Of a stretch of DNA of 64,000 nt, positions 38,297 to 47,903 are shown one piece after another (positions within the stretch are counted from its first letter, which is position 1; each line of letters begins with the position of its first letter). The stretch covers positions 1 to 64,000 of IMG/VR virus record IMGVR_UViG_3300012936_000004. One strand, 5' to 3'. This DNA is from a virus. The position numbers and the translations under genes were made by a program. The notes under the pieces were generated by a model, which saw only the letters and a program-made list of their open reading frames with translations, had not been told where the DNA came from and searched no databases.

Positions 38297-40792
38297 TTAG
38301 ATAATATTTAAGATTTCTAAATTTATAGCCCAGTTAACGTCAGTTACAGTGTCTCCTTTTGCTGTAACTTTAAATGCTCCGGCAAATACACTTGCTGTTA
38401 CATTCCATCCATCGTATTCTAATACAAATTTACTATTATTTGGAGGATCACTTTCGAGTGGACTAACAGTTTGTCCTGTATCTACACGCCATAATTTATA
38501 ATCATATTCAACAATATCTCCTGCATTATATGTAGTTCCGGCGTTCCATAAATCGTAACTGGACTCTTGTGTGCTTCGTTGATAATCAGTTCTAACTGTT
38601 GGTTCTACTAAACTAATAGTACCGCTTACATTTTGTACTGTACCTTCAATTTTAAAAGTTCTAACTTGGTTTGTTGAAGGACTTTTGCCAATTGCTTTAA
38701 CAGTAAAAAACCATGCTTCGTTTGTTGCTGGTTGAGGCATAACACCATCAAATGTTATATCTGTAGTAGAGCTTGCTGTAGTTGTACTAGCTGTTGTTTT
38801 ATATAATCCACTATCTGATATTTCAATTGTGTTGTTACCTGAATCAGTAACACTTAATGTTCCTGCGCCTTTTAATGTTTTAAACTGAAAATTATTAACA
38901 TTTCTACCAGCAAATACTTCTACTTCGCCGCCAACATTTGTAGCCGTAAGATTCTCAGATATTTGAATTTCATTTGCATTTTGTGTAACAGTAATTCCAG
39001 TACTTGCAGTAATTGAACGTAATTCACTTTCATTTGTTGTTACATTATTTTGTTTGAATACTTCAGCACCAGTTCCAATATTTGCTAAATCAGCGGCTCC
39101 TCCCGATCCACCTCCCGAACCTGTTCCGATGTTTAGCCATTGATTAACATCTCCAAAGTATGCTTCTACTTTATGTGTATCTGTATTATAGCGTATTCTA
39201 CCTGCTTCGTTTGGACTACGTTCTAATGTATCTCCAACTGGTAATTTAATACTTCCTGTGCCTGGAATTACAGTGTTATTTTCTAATCCAATAACTGTAT
39301 TACCACCAAGTCCTTGATTATTAAATGCAAATACTTGATTTGTAGTACCATATATTCCACGTGTAATTACACTATCGCCATTTTTAACAACATAGCCATC
39401 CGATGTTAAGTTATTAAGATTTTCTAAGAAAGTAGTAAATATCCGACTCATTAGTTGGAAATCAGACATTGTTCCTGTAGTGCCATTATTTTTTACATAA
39501 CTTGTTAATTGATCACTTCTGACTATAATATCACCTGGGCTAGTTGTTAATGCAAGCATACCCGATTCACTACCAACAATATGAACACTACTAGCAGATC
39601 CACTTGATGTATTATTATAAACAATTGTTGTTGTTCCTGATGTAGTACTGCCTCCGCTACCAGTAGCAAATGTACTAAATCCTCCTGCATTGTAACCTGG
39701 ATTATTTGCTTCATCAACTGGTGTCGATCCAGCACTTGTTTGTGTATCTCTTTGTTCGTATACTTCTCTATAACCTTTAATATTACCACAGTAATCAAAT
39801 ACAGGTACTTGATTGCTTACTGTTGGTAAAGGATCATCTTCTCTTTTTAGAATATCTAAGAGTTCATCATCAAATAATAATTCAAAGATATTATCGTATT
39901 CTTCTATCTCTCCCGTCTCAGGGTCAGTATACTGAACTGGATAACCTGCTAGATTATCATACAATCCTTTCATACTATTAGCAAGTCCTGCATTACCTGC
40001 AACGTTTCCACTACCCGGATTGTGCATTACACCAACACGACCTGTGTTGTCATATGTACCCGATACATTTTGAGTAAAGTTACTACCGCCTAAGTCATGT
40101 GCGCCTGAGATATTATTTTCAAATGCAATTAAACTTGAGACTTCATTACGTAATGACTCTGCTTGTGAAACTAAACTTGCAATTTCATTTAATGGTAATG
40201 AACCTGCAATAACATCATCAATTCTGTTAGCAATAGATCCTAAAAATCCGCCAACAAATGCATTTGGATTGAAACTTGCACCGCATAAACTATAATTAAT
40301 ATCAGGTGCTAGTTGACCCATATTGTTCATGATTGCTTGACCTGGGCCTAAAAAACTACCAAAACTTCTTTCAAGCATATTTGGAATAGCAACTGGATCA
40401 ATTGGTTTTGCACAAAAGTTTAGTAGACTTGCTACTTGTTGTGCTTCTGCTAAAATTGTATTAGCACGACCTAATACTGCATCTAGTTTTGTATGATCCA
40501 TAAATGCATTTAATGAATCACCTGCTTGCGTAATAGCATCTAAAAGTTCTTGTTGAATATTAGGTAACTGTAGTAGTCCATCTATACTACAACGTAAGTT
40601 AAGTTGTAAGTTTGGAAGTTTAACACCGTTACCACTAAGTATACCACACATAATTTCACGCATAGTAAAACTATACTCAGCCATACCGACAATTCTACCG
40701 GCTTCACTACCTAGTGTTCCACTTAGGTGATGTTTGGCGTCCAAATACTCATTGACATTTTGCAGTCCTGATTTGAAATCTGTATAACTCAT
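38297..40792 (-). CDS. Large virion structural protein
   Basis: The 831-residue protein is a phage structural protein. The N-terminal half is helical with a conserved-looking Cys-containing region (MREIMCGILSGNGVKLP, LNLRCSIDGLL). The middle has a Gly/Ser/Thr-rich linker near residue 375-400. The C-terminal half carries fibre-type motifs (RIRYNTDTHKVEAYFG, NQWLNIGTGSGGG) and beta-rich domains. It overlaps the PAAR gene by four bases (ATGA). A baseplate or tail-associated role is probable. Confidence 0.65.
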   Translation of the reverse strand: MSYTDFKSGLQNVNEYLDAKHHLSGTLGSEAGRIVGMAEYSFTMREIMCGILSGNGVKLPNLQLNLRCSIDGLLQLPNIQQELLDAITQAGDSLNAFMDHTKLDAVLGRANTILAEAQQVASLLNFCAKPIDPVAIPNMLERSFGSFLGPGQAIMNNMGQLAPDINYSLCGASFNPNAFVGGFLGSIANRIDDVIAGSLPLNEIASLVSQAESLRNEVSSLIAFENNISGAHDLGGSNFTQNVSGTYDNTGRVGVMHNPGSGNVAGNAGLANSMKGLYDNLAGYPVQYTDPETGEIEEYDNIFELLFDDELLDILKREDDPLPTVSNQVPVFDYCGNIKGYREVYEQRDTQTSAGSTPVDEANNPGYNAGGFSTFATGSGGSTTSGTTTIVYNNTSSGSASSVHIVGSESGMLALTTSPGDIIVRSDQLTSYVKNNGTTGTMSDFQLMSRIFTTFLENLNNLTSDGYVVKNGDSVITRGIYGTTNQVFAFNNQGLGGNTVIGLENNTVIPGTGSIKLPVGDTLERSPNEAGRIRYNTDTHKVEAYFGDVNQWLNIGTGSGGGSGGAADLANIGTGAEVFKQNNVTTNESELRSITASTGITVTQNANEIQISENLTATNVGGEVEVFAGRNVNNFQFKTLKGAGTLSVTDSGNNTIEISDSGLYKTTASTTTASSTTDITFDGVMPQPATNEAWFFTVKAIGKSPSTNQVRTFKIEGTVQNVSGTISLVEPTVRTDYQRSTQESSYDLWNAGTTYNAGDIVEYDYKLWRVDTGQTVSPLESDPPNNSKFVLEYDGWNVTASVFAGAFKVTAKGDTVTDVNWAINLEILNII

Positions 40793-41094
40793 ATTCCGTT
40801 TCCTGCACGAACATTCGGGCTGGCTGTTGCCGCTTTAGGATTACAATGTGGTCCACCTGGTATCGGACATAATCTATCCGGTTTAGCTGGATCACGTAAA
40901 AGTATTACAGGAGTACTTTCAGCATGTACTTTTCCTGGTGTAATACTTGCAATTAAACCTCCATTGCCGTGACTATTAGGATCATTGTTTATACTAATCC
41001 ACCGATAGTTCACACGTACACTTCTACTACGAGCAATAGTACTTGCGCTACAATCTCTTTTGTCTTGATCTCTATGAACAGGTCTGTGTGCCAT
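40789..41094 (-). CDS. PAAR-repeat spike-tip protein (gp5.4-like)
   Basis: The 101-residue protein has PAAR-type features: PNSHGNGGLIASITPGKV, then RLCPIPGGPHCNPKAATASPNVRAGNG with His and Cys zinc-site candidates and the terminal SPNV motif. PAAR proteins cap the cell-puncturing spike in T4-like tails and type VI systems. Length fits gp5.4. The late box is exactly five bases before the ATG. Confidence 0.8.
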   Translation of the reverse strand: MAHRPVHRDQDKRDCSASTIARSRSVRVNYRWISINNDPNSHGNGGLIASITPGKVHAESTPVILLRDPAKPDRLCPIPGGPHCNPKAATASPNVRAGNGI

Positions 41095-41099
41095 ACTAC

Positions 41100-41106
41100 T
41101 ATTTAT
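41100..41106 (-). promoter_or_regulatory. Late box 5 bp before ATG
   Basis: ATAAATA on the minus strand, five bases from the PAAR gene start at 41094. Confidence 0.6.
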
Positions 41107-41112
41107 TAGTAG

Positions 41113-41412
41113 TTAAATTGCAATTCCTGTAGTTTCTTTCATATAACCTTCAGCAATACCTTTGTGTGGTTTACTAATTGCTACTACTTGTTGTTTACCA
41201 ATTATTACAGGATCACTACTACTCGTATCAATGCTCATTAACCATGGAATAAGCATTGCTTTACCATCAGTTGGATTAAGTGTTAGCACTGTTGGCTTAA
41301 TTACTTTTAGTTCATCTCCCGTATCGGCATCAAAACGTGCAACTATTTCTTCACCTGTGCTAAGTTTAACTGTTATTACATCGCTTTTTTTAAAGTTTGA
41401 AATCACCAACAT
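41113..41412 (-). CDS. Small beta-barrel (Sm/SH3-like) protein
   Basis: A 99-residue protein whose first half (VITVKLSTGEEIVARF, GDELKVIKPTVLTL, AMLIPWLMS) resembles an Sm-type or SH3-like barrel. It overlaps the glutaredoxin gene by 23 bases. Related unknown proteins occur in T4-like cyanophages. RNA binding would be speculation. Confidence 0.5.
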   Translation of the reverse strand: MLVISNFKKSDVITVKLSTGEEIVARFDADTGDELKVIKPTVLTLNPTDGKAMLIPWLMSIDTSSSDPVIIGKQQVVAISKPHKGIAEGYMKETTGIAI

Positions 41413-41668
41413 CTAAATTTATATCTCCAATAAGTTCACGTACGGTATCTGGTTGCATTCTACTCAACGCCATACCGCCGCCTTCTACTAATAATTTGCC
41501 TTTATGATAGATTTGAGGCATAGTTCTATGTCCTTCTTTTATTAAAAACTCACGAGCTTCTTCGTTCTCTGCAATATTAATTGTTTCAAACTCGAAGCCG
41601 TGCTTTTTTAAATACTGCTTTGCAACATCACAGTAAGGACAAAATGGTTTAGTATATACTGTAATCAC
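41390..41668 (-). CDS. grx: Glutaredoxin
   Basis: The 92-residue protein has the CPYC active site at residue 10-13, the TMPQIYHKGKL cis-Pro loop near residue 48 and GGGMALSRM. Its ATG overlaps the nrdB stop (ATGA). It would reduce the phage ribonucleotide reductase, whose C-terminus ends in a CESC pair. Confidence 0.95.
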   Translation of the reverse strand: MITVYTKPFCPYCDVAKQYLKKHGFEFETINIAENEEAREFLIKEGHRTMPQIYHKGKLLVEGGGMALSRMQPDTVRELIGDINLDVGDFKL

Positions 41669-42795
41669 AAAGCAAACCCTTTAAAGGTATCTTTGCTTAC
41701 ATCTTGTTTCGTACCACCGTTAATATAACTTGTAATTTCTGTTTCTTGTGGTGCTACTTGTACATCACTTCCTGCAATCCATTTTTGTGTCCAAGGTAAC
41801 GGATTAGTTGTTACGTTATAAACTTTAGGAAGCCCTGCATTATTCATTCTCTTCATTGCAATATGCTCAATATATTCACTGAGTAGATCTCTATTAAGAC
41901 CTAACATACTACCATCTTTAAACAAATAGTCTGCCCATGCTTTTTCTTGGTCTACTGCATCTGTAAACATTTTAATAGATTCTTCTTCAGTTTCTTTTGC
42001 AATTTCTGCAAATACTGGATCATCTTTTTTAAGTGTTTTAAGAAGTAACTGTGTACTACCTAAATGTAAGTTTTCATCACGTGCAATAAACTTAATAATT
42101 TTGGCATTACCTTCCATCTTTTTAAGTTCTGCAAATGCCCATGAGCAAGCAAAACTTACATAAAAACGAACGCCTTCTAGTATGTTCACACTCATAATAG
42201 CAAGCCATAATTTCTTTTTAAGTTCACGTAAATCAACTACAACTTTTTTACCATTAACTGTATGTGTGCCTTCACCTAATAAATTGTAATACATTGCACC
42301 TTCGATAAGATCATCATAATACTTGGAAATGTCTCCTGCACAATCAACAATTTCTGGAATATCCATTAGTTCATCAAAAATAATACTTGGATTATTATAT
42401 ACATTACGAATAATATGTGTATATGAACGACTGTGAATTGTTTCACTAAAAGTCCAAGTAATAATCCAGTTTTCTAATTCTGGTAAACTTACAATGCTTC
42501 CAAAACTTTCTGCTGGCGCACGACCTTGCACACTATCAAGCAAAATTTGTCTTTTCAAATTACTTGTAAAAATATGCTTTTCGTGTTCTGTTAAATTTTT
42601 AAAGTCTTTACCATCACGGTATGTGTCAACTTCTTCTGGTCTCCAGAAGAATCCTAATTGTTTGTCTGTAAATTTATCAAAACTAGGATACTTCATTGTA
42701 TCATAGCGTTGAATTGTAACGCCTCCAGACGGATCTAGGAACGCTAAATTTTCTACATGATTACTTTTGTTTGTTACATCAAATACTGAACTCAT
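41665..42795 (-). CDS. nrdB: Class Ia ribonucleotide reductase beta subunit
   Basis: The 376-residue protein aligns with NrdB: LLDSVQGRAP (iron-ligand Asp), WTFSETIHSRSYTHIIRN with ligand Glu and His and the radical Tyr, and ARDENLHLGSTQ with the second Glu/His pair. It supplies the tyrosyl radical to NrdA. nrdA lies 9 bp upstream, glutaredoxin overlaps downstream, and the three form a dNTP operon. Confidence 0.95.
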   Translation of the reverse strand: MSSVFDVTNKSNHVENLAFLDPSGGVTIQRYDTMKYPSFDKFTDKQLGFFWRPEEVDTYRDGKDFKNLTEHEKHIFTSNLKRQILLDSVQGRAPAESFGSIVSLPELENWIITWTFSETIHSRSYTHIIRNVYNNPSIIFDELMDIPEIVDCAGDISKYYDDLIEGAMYYNLLGEGTHTVNGKKVVVDLRELKKKLWLAIMSVNILEGVRFYVSFACSWAFAELKKMEGNAKIIKFIARDENLHLGSTQLLLKTLKKDDPVFAEIAKETEEESIKMFTDAVDQEKAWADYLFKDGSMLGLNRDLLSEYIEHIAMKRMNNAGLPKVYNVTTNPLPWTQKWIAGSDVQVAPQETEITSYINGGTKQDVSKDTFKGFAL

Positions 42796-42804
42796 TTTCT
42801 TTCC

Positions 42805-45111
42805 TTATATTACACAACTTTCGCAGGCTTCTTCTTCTTCGATAATAATATCGCTGTTCTCTATATTAGTAGATTCTTCTAGTTTGTCAATATCTATTTC
42901 ACCTGCGCCATCAAATGTATTGAAATAGTACAATTGCTTACCACCATACTTATAGAACATCATTAAGTGTTGTAACATTGTACTCATTGGAATCTTTTCA
43001 TCTTCATAAAATGTTGGATTATAACTTGTGTTTACGCTGATGCCTTGGTCAATATACTTTTGTAGTACTGCCATAATTTTTAGATAACCTTCAGGACTTG
43101 ATTGATCCCAAAGCAATTCATACTTGTTTTTCAAATGATGGATACCGGGTACAACTTGTTTTAGAACACCATGTTTACTTTGTTTAACACTTACTAAACT
43201 ACGTGGCGGCTCAATGCCGTTTGTAGCATTACTAATTTGTGCTGATGTTTCAGCTGGCATTAGTGCCATTAGTGTACTGTTACGGATGCCTGTTTCTTGC
43301 AACATGCTACGTAAACTATTCCAATCCATGCGTTCTACATGTGGTACTAGTTCGTCTACATCTTGCTTGTAGGTGTCTATTGGTAGTAAACCATTATGAT
43401 ATTTTGTTTGATCACTCCATAAGCAAGCACCTTGCTCTTGTGCAATTTCTGCACTTGCTTTAATAAGATAATAACTCCATGCTTCAGCATATTCGTCGAT
43501 CATTTCTAAATTTGGATCACTGTATGTCATCCCATTTTTAGCCATCCAATATGCTAGATTAATAATTCCAACACCTAGTGGACGTCTACCCATTGTTGCC
43601 ATTTGTGCGGCAATTACAGGATAATCTTGGTATGTTAATAATGCATCAAGTCCACGTACTGCTAATTTGCAAATCTTTTCAAAGTCTTGTGGCTTTTTAA
43701 CATTACCCCAATTAATAGCACTTAATGTACATAATGCAATCTCTCCACTTTCATCATTAAAATCATTTAATGGCTTTGTGGGTAGATTAATCTCGCAACA
43801 TAAGTTACTCATACGTACAGGTGCTACGTTTTCATTAAAACTACTATGACTGTTAGCATTGTCTACATTCATTAGATAAATGCGTCCAGTGTCTTTACGT
43901 TCACCCATAAAATGACTGAACAATTCAATAGCACTAATTGTTTTTTTACGTAGTCTTGTGTTACGTTCTGCACGTTCGTATAGTTCTTTAAATTCGTCTT
44001 GGTCTGCAAAGAACGCTTCATACAAGCCTGGTACATCACTAGGCGAAAATAATGTAATGTCTCCACCAGAAATCAATCTTTCGTACATTAACTTATTAAA
44101 TTGTACACCATAGTCCATATGACGTACACGGTTATCTTCTACACCTTTGTTGTTTTTTAGTACCAACAAGTCTTCAACTTCGTAATGCCAAATTGGATAG
44201 TAAAGTGTTGCCGCACCATTACGTACACCACCTTGACTACAGCTACGTGTTGCCGCTTGAAACATTTTATAGAATGGAATAACACCTGTATGATATGCAT
44301 CGCCTTTACGAATCGGCGAACCAATAGCACGAACACTTCCTGCACCAATACCAATTCCTGCTTTTTGACTTACATATTTTACAATACTGCTAGTAGTAGC
44401 ATTAATGCTATCAAGACTATCACCAGTCTCAATAAGAACACAACTACTAAACTGACGCTGAGGAGTACGAACTCCGGCCATAACAGGAGTAGGCAAACTA
44501 ATATCAAAGTTACTAACAGCATCATAATAATCCTTAATCCATCGCATACGTGTTTCTTTTGGATAACTGTTAAACAATGTTGCCGCAATTAACATATATG
44601 CTACTTGTGGTGTTTCTTTAATTATACCTGTGACACGATTTTGTACAAGATACTTACCACGCCATTGCTCCATAGCCGCATAGGTAAAATTTTCATCTCT
44701 ATCATGTTTGATGTAATCATTCATTTCGTTGATTTCATCGTCATTAAATTGATCTAGTAAGTCTTGTGTATAAAATCCTTCGTCAATATTTTTTACAATA
44801 ATATCTTTAAGATGGGGAGGTTCGAATTGTCCGTATACCATTTTACGTAGATGATATACAATAAGACGACCTGCTACCCATTGGTAGTTTGGTGTATCTT
44901 CATCAATAAGTTCACTTGCACTTTTAATAAGAGTTTCTTGAATATCTTCACTAGTAATACCGTTATAGAAATGTAAGTTACTTTTCATTTCAACCTGACT
45001 CGGACTAACTCCGTTAATACCTTCACATGCATAAAATACAACTTTGTGAATTTTATCCAGGTCGATTCCTTCTTTATTTCCATTACGTTTAGTTACTAGA
45101 ATATTGCTCAT
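42805..45111 (-). CDS. nrdA: Class Ia ribonucleotide reductase alpha subunit
   Basis: The 768-residue protein has an N-terminal ATP-cone (VTKRNGNKEGIDLDKIHKVV near residue 6, shown in part) and the catalytic core: SSCVLIETGDSLDSI (first active-site Cys), SNLCCEINLPT and IALCTLSAINWG (remaining radical-site residues), and a C-terminal CESCVI redox pair. It reduces NDPs to dNDPs. Length is normal. It heads the nrdA-nrdB-glutaredoxin operon. Confidence 0.95.
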   Translation of the reverse strand: MSNILVTKRNGNKEGIDLDKIHKVVFYACEGINGVSPSQVEMKSNLHFYNGITSEDIQETLIKSASELIDEDTPNYQWVAGRLIVYHLRKMVYGQFEPPHLKDIIVKNIDEGFYTQDLLDQFNDDEINEMNDYIKHDRDENFTYAAMEQWRGKYLVQNRVTGIIKETPQVAYMLIAATLFNSYPKETRMRWIKDYYDAVSNFDISLPTPVMAGVRTPQRQFSSCVLIETGDSLDSINATTSSIVKYVSQKAGIGIGAGSVRAIGSPIRKGDAYHTGVIPFYKMFQAATRSCSQGGVRNGAATLYYPIWHYEVEDLLVLKNNKGVEDNRVRHMDYGVQFNKLMYERLISGGDITLFSPSDVPGLYEAFFADQDEFKELYERAERNTRLRKKTISAIELFSHFMGERKDTGRIYLMNVDNANSHSSFNENVAPVRMSNLCCEINLPTKPLNDFNDESGEIALCTLSAINWGNVKKPQDFEKICKLAVRGLDALLTYQDYPVIAAQMATMGRRPLGVGIINLAYWMAKNGMTYSDPNLEMIDEYAEAWSYYLIKASAEIAQEQGACLWSDQTKYHNGLLPIDTYKQDVDELVPHVERMDWNSLRSMLQETGIRNSTLMALMPAETSAQISNATNGIEPPRSLVSVKQSKHGVLKQVVPGIHHLKNKYELLWDQSSPEGYLKIMAVLQKYIDQGISVNTSYNPTFYEDEKIPMSTMLQHLMMFYKYGGKQLYYFNTFDGAGEIDIDKLEESTNIENSDIIIEEEEACESCVI

Positions 45112-45127
45112 GTGTCTCTGTCCTTTA

Positions 45128-45583
45128 TTACTGTTTGATTATATTTTTTACTTCGTCACTGTTTTCAACAATGCACGTGCCATCGGTTGGTAATGTACTT
45201 ATAACATCACGCTCGTAGTTAAGCAAGTACTTATCATCGATTAATGCACATAATCTTTGTAGGCTATGCTCCCTACAAGTTATGTACAGTAGTTCATTTT
45301 TTATATTTGGATTAGCATAGTATATCGTGTAACTCATTCCTAATGCCAAACTGTTTTCACAAAAATCTCCTTGATGTAGCATTTCCCAAGGGGTAGGCCA
45401 TTGAGAAGAATTAACTGGATCAATGGCAATGCGAATCAAAGGAGCGGTTTGCCACCATTTAATTACTGTATCACATACATCGATTATATTGTTCGTATCG
45501 AGGCTTTTACGGAAATCTCTCCACATACTTAAACGTTTGCTAGGAGATTCAAACCACGCCCCGTGGTTTAGTTGCTGTTCCAA
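45128..45583 (-). CDS. Hypothetical phage protein
   Basis: A 151-residue protein (MEQQLNHGAWFESPSKRLSMWRDF...) with WPTPWEMLHQGDFCENSLALGM near residue 63, a pattern seen in conserved unknown proteins of marine T4-like phages. It overlaps the fibre-type gene upstream by 16 bases. Confidence 0.6.
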   Translation of the reverse strand: MEQQLNHGAWFESPSKRLSMWRDFRKSLDTNNIIDVCDTVIKWWQTAPLIRIAIDPVNSSQWPTPWEMLHQGDFCENSLALGMSYTIYYANPNIKNELLYITCREHSLQRLCALIDDKYLLNYERDVISTLPTDGTCIVENSDEVKNIIKQ

Positions 45584-46236
45584 AGTTTATATGTATACTT
45601 AAATTTACTAATTAAATTATCATTGTCTGTATAAAGAAGTTTCAATCTACCTGCTGTTTGAATATCAACACTAAACACAATATCAATTGTGCCAGTTTCT
45701 GTATAGTTATCGTCAATTGTCGTAGTTGAATTTACTGTATCTGTACCAAATCTTAGTTGCCCAATACGTACACCATTTGTACTGCTTAGTGTATAATCTA
45801 AAATAACTACATCTGATTCTGTTGTATCAATACTAAAACCTGTTTCTGCTAAGTTACCATTTGCTGGTAATGATAATGAAGGAACAACTGAAGAAAATCT
45901 ATCAATTTCAATTTCTGAATTGTATTTGGCAGTAATAGCTGTACCATTAGCTGGTGCTGTTGCAAATGTAAGTCCTGTTCCTGATATAGTATAATCGCCT
46001 GTGTTAACTTGATTACCATCTACTAACACTGCAATAATATTATTAGGATTACTTAGTGCAATAGGAACAAAAAACTCAATAACATTTCCATCACCTGTAC
46101 CAATATCAACAATTGTATTACCAATGAATAGCCTATGCTGATCTGTAGCATATCCTAGTTCACCTGAATCTAATAAAGGTAAATCTGTAAAGTCACCTTG
46201 TCTAATTTGAATTTTACTAATACGTGTATCTGCCAT
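45568..46236 (-). CDS. Virion fibre/neck-type protein
   Basis: The 222-residue protein begins MADTRISKIQIRQGDFTDLPLLDSGELGYATDQHRLFIG, a module (IQIRQGDFTDLP, GELGYATDQHRLFIG) found in phage fibre bases and tropism determinants. The rest is beta-rich (IIAVLVDGNQVNTGDY). A late box is 19 bp upstream. A fibre or neck protein is likely. Confidence 0.65.
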   Translation of the reverse strand: MADTRISKIQIRQGDFTDLPLLDSGELGYATDQHRLFIGNTIVDIGTGDGNVIEFFVPIALSNPNNIIAVLVDGNQVNTGDYTISGTGLTFATAPANGTAITAKYNSEIEIDRFSSVVPSLSLPANGNLAETGFSIDTTESDVVILDYTLSSTNGVRIGQLRFGTDTVNSTTTIDDNYTETGTIDIVFSVDIQTAGRLKLLYTDNDNLISKFKYTYKLWNSN

Positions 46237-46255
46237 TTTATTTTCCTCTATAACA

Positions 46256-46262
46256 TATTTAT
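46256..46262 (-). promoter_or_regulatory. T4-type late promoter box
   Basis: ATAAATA on the minus strand 19 bp before the ATG at 46236, followed by an AGAGGAAA ribosome site. Confidence 0.65.
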
Positions 46263-46933
46263 GCTATATTATAGAACTCCTCAACTCTTTTAGCCCACTT
46301 ACTTTCCCATTCTTTAAACTCGTCTGGGCCAACTTCAAACAGTTGCCAATTGCATTCACGACTACACATAAAAATAGCAATGTTTTCTATTTTAGTTTCA
46401 TATAGTTCGTTATGTGCTAATCCATAAGCGGCACCTTGCATAAAGTAATCATCAATCCATTCACGTTTCTTAGGCTTGTTGGTTTGTTTGAAGTCCATTA
46501 TAGTAGGCTTACCTTTGTATACACCAACTAAGTCAGTTGTACCAGCATATAATCCAGGATAGCATAAGTTTACTTCGCTACCCCACACTTCTTGTAAATG
46601 CGGCTCTACATGCTTTTTAACAGTTTCTGCCATCATTTCTGCTTGTAGTATACGATCTCCTGTATAGTCTTCATTCTTTACCCAACTTTCTAATATGTTG
46701 TGCATAATGGTTCCGACATTAGCGGCTTCTGTAACTATTTTTTGAGCTTGTTTTTCACCAACTCTTTTTTTCCAGTTAGCAAGTGCTTCTCTTTTTTCTC
46801 TTGGTTTTGTTTTATCCAATATAGTTGTAACACTAGGTACTGGCTCGCCAAAAGGATTTTCATACAAACGTTTACCGTTTACGCTTTTACGCTTGAATTC
46901 TTCATACTTGTAGGGTGAATTTATCTTTAACAT
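46259..46933 (-). CDS. PD-(D/E)XK exonuclease (Cas4/RecB-like)
   Basis: The 224-residue protein has the RecB-type nuclease motifs: GTIMHNILESWV near residue 92, Asp in YAGTTDLVGVY, DFKQTNKPKK near 145 and QGAAYGLAHNE. The set matches the phage exonuclease group related to Cas4. An early promoter lies just upstream. A role in DNA processing or degradation of host DNA is expected. Confidence 0.8.
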   Translation of the reverse strand: MLKINSPYKYEEFKRKSVNGKRLYENPFGEPVPSVTTILDKTKPREKREALANWKKRVGEKQAQKIVTEAANVGTIMHNILESWVKNEDYTGDRILQAEMMAETVKKHVEPHLQEVWGSEVNLCYPGLYAGTTDLVGVYKGKPTIMDFKQTNKPKKREWIDDYFMQGAAYGLAHNELYETKIENIAIFMCSRECNWQLFEVGPDEFKEWESKWAKRVEEFYNIA

Positions 46934-46939
46934 TATATG

Positions 46940-46968
46940 AATATAACGTAGAAAGTATTATTTGTCAA
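46940..46968 (-). promoter_or_regulatory. Early sigma70-like promoter
   Basis: TTGACA (46963-46968), 17-bp spacer and TATATT (46940-46945) on the minus strand, directly before the PD-(D/E)XK exonuclease. Confidence 0.75.
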
Positions 46969-47585
46969 TAACTAATAATCCAACTAAATGTTTTATTTGT
47001 GTTAGTATTAATTTGTTGATCGACACTGTATCCGAGATTTTCAAAGTACTTGACCACTTGTTGCATTTGATCAGTTTTAGCACGATCATTTGTTGTTCCG
47101 TCCCATACTGTATAAAAACTAACACTGTCTGGATTTGTTGCTGTTATAGTTGTAGCTGTTAAACCTAAGTCAACGTTAGCAGTACCAGCACCAACTACCA
47201 TATCCCAGGTTGTACTTTGTGTTGTAGTATATGTAATGATTAAATGATCAGTTGTACTTTTACTTGCAACAATACCTGATAATCCTGCATCGTTGATATC
47301 TGCAATAACTGCATTTAAGTTTGTGCCACTTGTACCTAATGTAATTGTAGCACCGTTTAAGATAAGTGTAGGTGTACCAGTAATAGTTGGATTTGCAATA
47401 CTGCCATTTGCAACAACATCTGGTGTGCTTTCCGTCATTGCTGTGCCATCATCGACAATTGTTTGATACAGACCTGAACCTGCATCAGTTAAAATTTTCT
47501 CCATGATGTGATTAACTTCACGGAAAATTGTTAAGTCTTGTCTTGCTTTAGCACGAGCTTCAGCTCTATTAATGTAATATGTCAT
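46965..47585 (-). CDS. Virion structural protein
   Basis: The 206-residue protein (MTYYINRAEARAKARQDLTIFREVNHIMEKI...) has a helical N-terminus and a beta-rich remainder with a TVWDGTTNDRAKTDQMQQVVKYFENLGY stretch (shown in part). Its pattern matches conserved structural proteins of marine T4-like phages. It overlaps the gene upstream by four bases. Exact role unknown. Confidence 0.6.
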   Translation of the reverse strand: MTYYINRAEARAKARQDLTIFREVNHIMEKILTDAGSGLYQTIVDDGTAMTESTPDVVANGSIANPTITGTPTLILNGATITLGTSGTNLNAVIADINDAGLSGIVASKSTTDHLIITYTTTQSTTWDMVVGAGTANVDLGLTATTITATNPDSVSFYTVWDGTTNDRAKTDQMQQVVKYFENLGYSVDQQINTNTNKTFSWIISY

Positions 47586-47893
47586 TTCTGAGCCTTTTTA
47601 ATTTGTTTGGACGCTAATTTAGATACAGTCTGATCGTCTTTTTTATTGGGGGAACTTGGAATAGCTGTATCTAAAGTAACTTCTTGTTTGTTAGCACTAC
47701 CTACACTATCTAGCTTGCCGAGTAAAGTTAATAAATTCTTCATATCAATAAGGTATCCAGATGCTTTTAACTTAGCTAAAAGAGTAGGAGTACTAATTTT
47801 AGTTAAGCCACGTGCTTTTGAACGAACAATAAGTTCTTCAATACCGTTAAGCACGTATCCTTGACCTTCGTATATGAATTCATTAATTAACAT
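47582..47893 (-). CDS. Small protein with capsid-targeting-like start
   Basis: The 103-residue protein begins MLINEFIYEGQG, close to the T4 internal-protein leader pattern (xxEFIxE), which contains the (L/I)xE cleavage signal. The rest is basic and helical. Packaging in the head is a plausible inference. It overlaps the next gene as ATGA. Confidence 0.55.
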   Translation of the reverse strand: MLINEFIYEGQGYVLNGIEELIVRSKARGLTKISTPTLLAKLKASGYLIDMKNLLTLLGKLDSVGSANKQEVTLDTAIPSSPNKKDDQTVSKLASKQIKKAQK

Positions 47894-47903
47894 TAAACTT
47901 TTA